From Rhizobiales bacterium Ga0077556 (GTDB lineage Bacteria; Pseudomonadota; Alphaproteobacteria; Rhizobiales; Phreatobacteraceae), in contig LNFH01000372.1 of the NCBI GenBank assembly GCA_001464235.1, positions 1 through 35,971 of the forward strand: a stretch of DNA of 35,971 nucleotides. The letters are read 5' to 3'. The notes below the pieces were generated by a model that was not told the DNA's origin, did not search any database, and saw nothing but the letters and a program-made list of their open reading frames with translations. Positions within the stretch are counted from its first letter, which is position 1; the number at the start of each line of letters is the position of its first letter. A program made the position numbers and the translations under genes. Of this stretch, positions 30,141-35,971 are shown in pieces.

Positions 30141-31364
30141 TCAGGCCGCGGTCACGACGAGCGGCAGCGTCTTCAGGCTGCGCAGGTTGTTGTTGAGGGT
30201 GCGGGTCGGCGAGCCCGCCAGCGCCAGGGTCTTGACCTGGGCGACCATGGCCTTCAGCACCGCCTCGCCCTCGAGCCTGGCGATCATCTGGCCGATGCAC
30301 ATGTGGACGCCCGTGCCGAGGGCGAGGTGGCCCATGGTCTGGCGCGTCACGTCGAAGGCGTCCGGCCGCTCCCACTGGTCGGGGTCGCGGTTGGCCGCGC
30401 CCAGCATGACGAGGATCTTCGAATCGTTCGGCACCGTCACGCCGTCGATCACCACCTCGCGCGTGGTCTGGCGGCAGACGTTCTGGATCGGCGTCTCCAG
30501 CCGCATCGCCTCGTCGAGGGCGGGGCGGATGCGCGAAGGATCCTCCCGCAGCAGCGCCCATTGCGACGGGTCCATCGCGAGATACCAGAGCGCCGCCGAG
30601 ATCATGCTCGACGTGGTGTCGAGGCCGCCGCGCAGGAAGGAGCGCACCAGCAGCGGCGCCGTCTCCTGGTCGATCTCGCCGCGGTCGGCGGCCTGGAAGA
30701 TCTTCTCGCCGAAGCCGCCGGGCACCATGGCCTCGCGCTTCATGCTGTCCAGGTACCAGTCCCAGATGGCATCGGCCTTGCGCTGGGTCTCCTCGAAGCG
30801 GGCGTTCTTCGGCCCCTGGCCATCGAAGTTGAGCGCGCCGAGGAGGAAGAGGTTATCGCGGCGCTCGGGCGAATTGGCGAGGCCGAGCGCCTCCGGGAAG
30901 GTGGTGGAGACATAGGTCTCCGCGAGGTCGTGGACGCCGCAGAAGGCGCCCTTCTCGACGAGTTCGGCCACCAGCCGCTCCGCCTCCTTCTCGAAATCCT
31001 CGCGCCACTGGCGGATGACGGCGGGGGAGAGGATGCGCTGCAGAACGGTCCGCACATGGGTATGCTGCGGCGGGTCCACCTCGACGATGGGGCTCGGCGC
31101 GCGCCAGGCTCCGGGCTTGCGGATGTCGGCGAGGCCCGAGCCGCCGGTCGAGGAAAAGGTCTCCCAGTCCTTCAGCACCGGCATGATGTCCCGGTGCCGG
31201 CCCATGGCGTGGACGCCGTTGCGCGACAGGAAGACGACGGGGCCGGCGGCCCGGACGGCGGCGTGCATGGCGCCGGGCGCGTCCAGCGCCGCGTCCGAAT
31301 AGGGGTCGACGTCGATGACGGGCGCGGAGAGACCCTCGGACGGATGCAGGGCGGCGTCGGGCAT
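30141..31364 (-). CDS. Cytochrome P450, CYP199-like
   Basis: Start MPDAALHPSEGLSAPVIDVDPYS at 31364; I-helix GGLDTTSS, ExxR EAMR, heme loop GHLALGTGVHMCIGQMIARLEGE. Resembles CYP199A family as recalled (GLxD...KPWRxPSxIxExDPPxHTxxRxVL). Confidence 0.92.
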   Translation of the reverse strand: MPDAALHPSEGLSAPVIDVDPYSDAALDAPGAMHAAVRAAGPVVFLSRNGVHAMGRHRDIMPVLKDWETFSSTGGSGLADIRKPGAWRAPSPIVEVDPPQHTHVRTVLQRILSPAVIRQWREDFEKEAERLVAELVEKGAFCGVHDLAETYVSTTFPEALGLANSPERRDNLFLLGALNFDGQGPKNARFEETQRKADAIWDWYLDSMKREAMVPGGFGEKIFQAADRGEIDQETAPLLVRSFLRGGLDTTSSMISAALWYLAMDPSQWALLREDPSRIRPALDEAMRLETPIQNVCRQTTREVVIDGVTVPNDSKILVMLGAANRDPDQWERPDAFDVTRQTMGHLALGTGVHMCIGQMIARLEGEAVLKAMVAQVKTLALAGSPTRTLNNNLRSLKTLPLVVTAA

Positions 31365-31410
31365 GGCATGTCTCCGTCGGCTGGCCAGAGGCGGTGGAAG
31401 ATCCGCAAGG

Positions 31411-31429
31411 CGTATCGCCAGAAAATACG
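31411..31429. promoter_or_regulatory. Candidate IclR operator in the CYP/soxB divergent promoter
   Basis: CGTAT-CGCCAGAAA-ATACG, 47 bp upstream of the CYP start and about 174 bp upstream of the soxB start. Confidence 0.7.
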
Positions 31430-31602
31430 GCAGTATTGTCCAATCTTGGGGATGGGACAGCCGGCCTGTCAATCGCCACGCCCTGCCCGCGCTGCATGGC
31501 TCTTGCCCGGCGATGGGTGACGGATGCGCGCCGGCACGACTGGCGCGAGCGCACGCAAGCGGCGACAATACCGCTCCATCGCCTCTCGGACGCCTTTCGC
31601 CC

Positions 31603-32853
31603 ATGCGCTATTCCGTCTTTTCGCTGCTCGGCCAGGCCCTCGCCGGCAATACCGGCTGGAAGCCGGCCTGGCGCGACGCCGCGCCGCAGCCCCGCTACGA
31701 CGTGATCGTGGTCGGCGGCGGCGGCCACGGACTGGCGACGGCCTACTACCTCGCCCGCACCCACGGCATCGCCAACGTCGCCGTGCTGGAGCGCGGCTGG
31801 ATCGGCGGCGGCAATGTCGGCCGCAACACCACCATCGTCCGCTCCAACTACCTGCTGCCCGGCAACATCCCGCTCTACGAGCTGTCCATGCAGCTGTGGG
31901 AGGGGCTCGAGCAGGACATCAACTACAACGCCATGGTCAGCCAGCGCGGCGTCCTGAACCTCTACCATTCCGACGGCCAGCGCGACGCCTATGCCCGCCG
32001 CGGCAACGCCATGCGCCTGCACGGCATCGACGCCGAACTCCTCGACCGGGAGGGCGTGCGCCGCCTCTACCCCTTCCTCAACTTCGACCAGGCGCGCTTT
32101 CCCATCCAGGGCGGCCTGCTGCAGCGCCGCGGCGGCACGGTGCGCCACGACGCGGTGGCCTGGGGCTATGCGCGCGCGGCCAGCGACCGCGGGGTCGACA
32201 TCGTCCAGAACTGCGCCGTCACCGGCTTCCTGCGCGAGGGCGGCCGCATCACCGGCGTCGAGACCACCCGCGGGACCATCCGCGCGCCCAAGGTCGCCCT
32301 GGCGGTGGCCGGCAGCTCCTCGCAGGTGGCGGCCATGGCGGGGCTGCGCCTGCCCATCGAGAGCCACGTGCTGCAGGCCTTCGTCTCCGAGGGGCTGAAG
32401 CCGATCATCCCCGGCGTCATCACCTTCGGCGCCGGCCATTTCTACATCAGCCAGTCCGACAAGGGCGGCCTCGTCTTCGGCGGCGACATCGACGGCTACA
32501 ATTCCTACGCCCAGCGCGGCAACCTCCCCGTCGTCGAGGACGTCTGCGAGGGCGGCATGGCCCTGATGCCCGCCATCGGCCGGGCGCGGATGCTGCGCAG
32601 CTGGGGCGGCATCATGGACATGTCGATGGACGGCTCGCCGATCATCGACCGGACGCCCCTCGACGGCCTCTACCTCAACGCCGGCTGGTGCTATGGCGGC
32701 TTCAAGGCGACGCCGGGATCCGGAGCCGTCTTCGCCCATCTCATCGCCCGCGACGAACCCCACCCCGCCGCGACCGCCCTCACCCTCGGCCGCTTCGCGG
32801 CGGGCCGGGTCGTCGACGAGAAGGGCCAGGGCGCCCAACCGAACCTGCACTGA
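31603..32853 (+). CDS. soxB: Sarcosine oxidase subunit beta
   Basis: Start MRYSVFSLLGQALAGNTGWKPAWR at 31603; YDVIVVGGGGHGLATAYYLARTHGI, VRHDAVAWGYARAA (flavinylation-site region), GWCYGGFKATPGSG. Confidence 0.95.
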   Translation: MRYSVFSLLGQALAGNTGWKPAWRDAAPQPRYDVIVVGGGGHGLATAYYLARTHGIANVAVLERGWIGGGNVGRNTTIVRSNYLLPGNIPLYELSMQLWEGLEQDINYNAMVSQRGVLNLYHSDGQRDAYARRGNAMRLHGIDAELLDREGVRRLYPFLNFDQARFPIQGGLLQRRGGTVRHDAVAWGYARAASDRGVDIVQNCAVTGFLREGGRITGVETTRGTIRAPKVALAVAGSSSQVAAMAGLRLPIESHVLQAFVSEGLKPIIPGVITFGAGHFYISQSDKGGLVFGGDIDGYNSYAQRGNLPVVEDVCEGGMALMPAIGRARMLRSWGGIMDMSMDGSPIIDRTPLDGLYLNAGWCYGGFKATPGSGAVFAHLIARDEPHPAATALTLGRFAAGRVVDEKGQGAQPNLH

Positions 32854-32859
32854 GGACCG

Positions 32860-33117
32860 ATGCGCATTCCCTGCCCCTATTGCGGCCCGCGCGACAGTTC
32901 CGAGTTCGCCTATCTCGGTGACGCCGCCCCGCGCCGGCCGGCCGACGGCGATGCCGAAGCCATGGCGACCTACGTCTATCTGCGCGACAACCCGGCAGGT
33001 CCGATGGACGAGCTCTGGTACCACGCCCAGGGCTGCCGCTCCTGGCTGGTCGTCTCCCGCGACACGCGCGACCACGCCGTCTCGGGCGCCCGCCTCGCCG
33101 CCGGAGCCTCCGCATGA
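32860..33117 (+). CDS. soxD: Sarcosine oxidase subunit delta
   Basis: 85 aa; MRIPCPYCGPRDSSEFAYLGDA...DELWYHAQGCRSWLVVSRDT. Confidence 0.95.
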   Translation: MRIPCPYCGPRDSSEFAYLGDAAPRRPADGDAEAMATYVYLRDNPAGPMDELWYHAQGCRSWLVVSRDTRDHAVSGARLAAGASA

Positions 33118-35971
33118 GCGTCAACCGCCTCGCCTCGGGGGGCCTCGTCGACCGCGAGACGCCCATCGGCTTCACCTTCGACGGCCGCCCGCTCACCGGC
33201 CTTGCCGGCGACACGCTGGCCTCGGCGCTGGTCGCCAACGGCATCCGCCTGGTCGGCCGCTCCTTCAAGTACCATCGCCCCCGCGGCATCGTCTCCGCCG
33301 GCCCGGAGGAGCCGAACGCCCTGGTCGAGAAGGGCCGCGGCGCCTATCGCGAGCCCAACACCCGTGCCACCACCATCGAGCTCCATCCGGGTCTCGACGT
33401 CGCCAGCCAGAACCGCTGGCCCTCGCTGCGCTTCGACATCCAGGCGCTGGGCCAGCTGGCCTCGCCCCTGCTCGCCGCCGGTTTCTACTACAAGACCTTC
33501 ATGTGGCCGGCGGCCCTCTGGGAGAAGCTTTACGAGCCCGCCATCCGCCGCGCGGCGGGCCTCGGCCGCCTCTCCGGCGCGCCCGACCCGGACACCTATG
33601 ACAAGGCCTATGCCTTCTGCGACCTGCTGGTGGTCGGCGCGGGCCCTGCCGGCCTCGCCGCCGCCCTCACCGCCGGCCGCGCCGGCGCGCGCGTCATACT
33701 GCTCGAGCAGGACTTCGCGCTCGGCGGCCGGCTCCTGAGCGACGATCTCGAGATCGACGGCATGCCGGGCCCCGTCTGGGTCCGCGAGGCAGAGGCCGAG
33801 CTTGCCGCGCTGCCCAACGTGCGCATCCTCACCCGCACCGCCGCCTTCGGTCTCTATGACGGCGAGATCGGCGCGGTCGAGCGCCTGACCGACCACCTCG
33901 CGGTCGCCCCCGCCGGCATGCCGCGCCAGCGCCTCTGGACGATCGTCCCCGCCCGCACGGTCCTCGCCGCCGGCGCCCTCGAACGCCCGATCGTCTTCGG
34001 GGGCAACGACCGGCCGGGCGTCATGCTCGCCTCGGCCATGCGCACCTATGTCCGGCGCTTCGCCGCGCTTCCCGGCCGGCAGGTCGCGGTCTTCACCACC
34101 ACCGACGACGGCTGGCGCACGGCCGCCGCCTTCGCCGGCGCCGGAGCCCCGGTCGCGGCGGTGATCGACGCACGCCGCGAGGTGGCGCCGACGGTGCGGG
34201 CGCTGGCCGGCGACGCGCCCGTCTATCTCGGCGCCCGTGTCCTCGATGCGGTGGGCGGCCAGGCCCTCACCGGCATCGAGGTGATCGGCGACCATGGCCG
34301 CCGCCGCATCGCCGTGGACGGGCTCGCCGTCTCCGGCGGCTTCAATCCCGACGTCGCCATCGCCACCCATCTCGGCCACAAGCCGCGCTGGGCCGACGAC
34401 ATCGCCGCCTTCGTCATGGATGATATGCCGGCTAACGTCTCCGTCGCCGGTGCTGCCGCCGGCCGCTTCACGCTCGCCGAGGCCCTCGCCGACGGCGCCC
34501 GTCGCGGCGCCGAGGCGGCCCGGGCCGTCGGCCGCGCGACGATCGATCAGCCGACATGGCGTGCCGGCGACGAGACCTTCGCCGTCTCGCCGCTGTTCCA
34601 CGTCGAGGGCGGCCGCGGCAAGGCCTTCGTCGACCTGCAGAACGACGTCACCGACAAGGACGTCGCCCAGTCCGTGCGCGAGGGCTTCGTCTCGGTCGAG
34701 CACCTGAAGCGCTACACGACGCTCGGCATGGCCACCGACCAGGGCCGCACCTCCAGCGTCAACGGCCTCGCCATCCTCGCCAGCCTCACCGGCCGCAGCA
34801 TTCCCGAGACCGGCTCGACCCGCGCCCGGCCGCCCCACGGCCCCGTCGCCATCGGCGCCTTCGCCGGCCTCCACACCGGCACCCATTTCAAGCCGACCCG
34901 CCTCACCGCCTCCCACGGCTGGGCGAAGGAGCAGGGCGCCGTCTTCGTCGAGACGGGCCAATGGCTGCGCGCCCAGTGGTTCCCGCGCCCGGGCGAGACC
35001 GACTGGCTTCAGAGCGTCACCCGGGAGGTCCAGGCCGTGCGCTCGGGCGTCGGCATCTGCGACGTCTCCACCCTCGGCAAGATCGCGCTCGCCGGCCCCG
35101 ACGTCGGGACCTTCCTCGACCGGGTCTATTGCAACACCTTCTCGACGCTTCCCGTCGGCAAGGCGCGCTACGGCCTCATGCTGCGCGAGGACGGCTTCGT
35201 CATGGACGACGGCACCACGGCGCGGCTCCGCGAGGACGAATGGGTCCTCTCCACCACGACGGTGAATGCCGGCAAGGTCATGCAGCACCTCGCCTTCTGC
35301 CACCAGGTGCTGTGGCCCGAGCTCGACGTGCAGATGGTGTCGGTCACCGAGCAATGGGCCCAGTTCGCCGTCGCCGGCCCCCGCTCCCGCGACCTGCTGC
35401 AGCGGCTCTTCGGGGCGGGCACCGACCTGTCGAACGCGGCCTTCCCCTATCTCGCCTGCCGCAGCTTGCCCCTCGGCCCGACGACGGCGCGGCTCTTCCG
35501 CCTCTCCTTCTCGGGCGAGCTCGCCTACGAGATCGCCGTGCCCGCCGGCTATGGCGACGCCCTCGTCCGCGCCCTGATGGAGGCCGGTCGCGACCTCGGC
35601 GTCACGCCCTACGGCACGGAGGCGCTCGCCGTCATGCGGGTCGAGAAGGGCCATGTCGCCGGCGCCGAGCTCAACGGCCAGACCGTCGCCCGCGACCTCG
35701 GTCTCGGCCGCATGATGTCGAAGAAGAAGGACTATGTCGGCCGCCTCATGGCGGAGCGCGAGGCGCTGAACGATCCCGCGCGCCCGACCCTCGTCGGCCT
35801 GAAGCCGACGGTGGCGGGCGTGCGGCTGCGCGCCGGCGCCCATTTCCTTCCCCTCGGCGCCGCCGCCACGGCGGAGAACGACCAGGGTTACATGACCTCG
35901 ACCGCCTTCAGCCCCACCCTCGGCCACTGGATCGGCCTCGGCCTGCTCGCCAACGGCCCGCAGCGCCTGGG
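33114..35971 (+). CDS. soxA: Sarcosine oxidase subunit alpha (C-terminus beyond window)
   Basis: ATG overlaps soxD stop (ATGA); open to the window end: MSVNRLASGGLVDRETPIGFTFDGRPLTGLAGDTLASALVANGIRLVGRSFKYHRPRGI...; GAGPAGLAAALTAGRAGA; C-terminal T-protein (GcvT-like) domain. Confidence 0.95.
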   Translation, partial: MSVNRLASGGLVDRETPIGFTFDGRPLTGLAGDTLASALVANGIRLVGRSFKYHRPRGIVSAGPEEPNALVEKGRGAYREPNTRATTIELHPGLDVASQNRWPSLRFDIQALGQLASPLLAAGFYYKTFMWPAALWEKLYEPAIRRAAGLGRLSGAPDPDTYDKAYAFCDLLVVGAGPAGLAAALTAGRAGARVILLEQDFALGGRLLSDDLEIDGMPGPVWVREAEAELAALPNVRILTRTAAFGLYDGEIGAVERLTDHLAVAPAGMPRQRLWTIVPARTVLAAGALERPIVFGGNDRPGVMLASAMRTYVRRFAALPGRQVAVFTTTDDGWRTAAAFAGAGAPVAAVIDARREVAPTVRALAGDAPVYLGARVLDAVGGQALTGIEVIGDHGRRRIAVDGLAVSGGFNPDVAIATHLGHKPRWADDIAAFVMDDMPANVSVAGAAAGRFTLAEALADGARRGAEAARAVGRATIDQPTWRAGDETFAVSPLFHVEGGRGKAFVDLQNDVTDKDVAQSVREGFVSVEHLKRYTTLGMATDQGRTSSVNGLAILASLTGRSIPETGSTRARPPHGPVAIGAFAGLHTGTHFKPTRLTASHGWAKEQGAVFVETGQWLRAQWFPRPGETDWLQSVTREVQAVRSGVGICDVSTLGKIALAGPDVGTFLDRVYCNTFSTLPVGKARYGLMLREDGFVMDDGTTARLREDEWVLSTTTVNAGKVMQHLAFCHQVLWPELDVQMVSVTEQWAQFAVAGPRSRDLLQRLFGAGTDLSNAAFPYLACRSLPLGPTTARLFRLSFSGELAYEIAVPAGYGDALVRALMEAGRDLGVTPYGTEALAVMRVEKGHVAGAELNGQTVARDLGLGRMMSKKKDYVGRLMAEREALNDPARPTLVGLKPTVAGVRLRAGAHFLPLGAAATAENDQGYMTSTAFSPTLGHWIGLGLLANGPQRL

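Noticed and set aside
30853-33075. 740-aa minus-strand ORF
   Set aside because: Runs across soxB antisense and into the CYP reading region out of frame; compositional artefact.
32976-35927. 983-aa minus-strand ORF opposite soxA
   Set aside because: Antisense shadow ORF in GC-rich DNA; low-complexity G/A/E/R/D-rich translation without domain motifs; the sense strand encodes a clear SoxA.

Overview
This is a GC-rich window, consistent with a Hyphomicrobiales-like alphaproteobacterium. It is almost entirely protein-coding; I saw no rRNA, tRNA, CRISPR array, transposase or integrase. The left part (1-18.4 kb) is mostly housekeeping or recognisable genes: a partial FAH-type hydratase, ctpA-like S41 peptidase with envC-like activator, cheZ, L,D-transpeptidase, mbfA-like rubrerythrin/VIT1 exporter, class III aminotransferase, an orphan low-GC small ORF, idonate-DH-like dehydrogenase, an SDR/TetR/membrane-protein operon, glutathione-dependent formaldehyde dehydrogenase, a PPOX-fold protein, a putative Fe(II)/2OG oxygenase, a permease with an isochorismatase-type hydrolase, and DUF808. 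The right part (18.5-36 kb) looks like one catabolic island. It holds livJHMGF followed by two SDRs, a polysaccharide-deacetylase/cyclic-imidase-family hydrolase and a TPP enzyme; an IclR regulator; a CYP199-like P450 with its own [2Fe-2S] ferredoxin and reductase; and, divergently, soxBDA of a heterotetrameric sarcosine oxidase (soxA runs off the window). The most interesting direct observation is a shared palindrome CGTAT-N9-ATAC(G/T), in the same orientation. It lies upstream of livJ, upstream of iclR and in the CYP/soxB divergent promoter, suggesting one IclR regulon joins transport, P450 demethylation/hydroxylation and N-demethylation. Other notable items are tandem TetR operators with an apparent frameshift in the cognate tetR, an Irr-box-like site at mbfA, and an anomalous low-GC small ORF.
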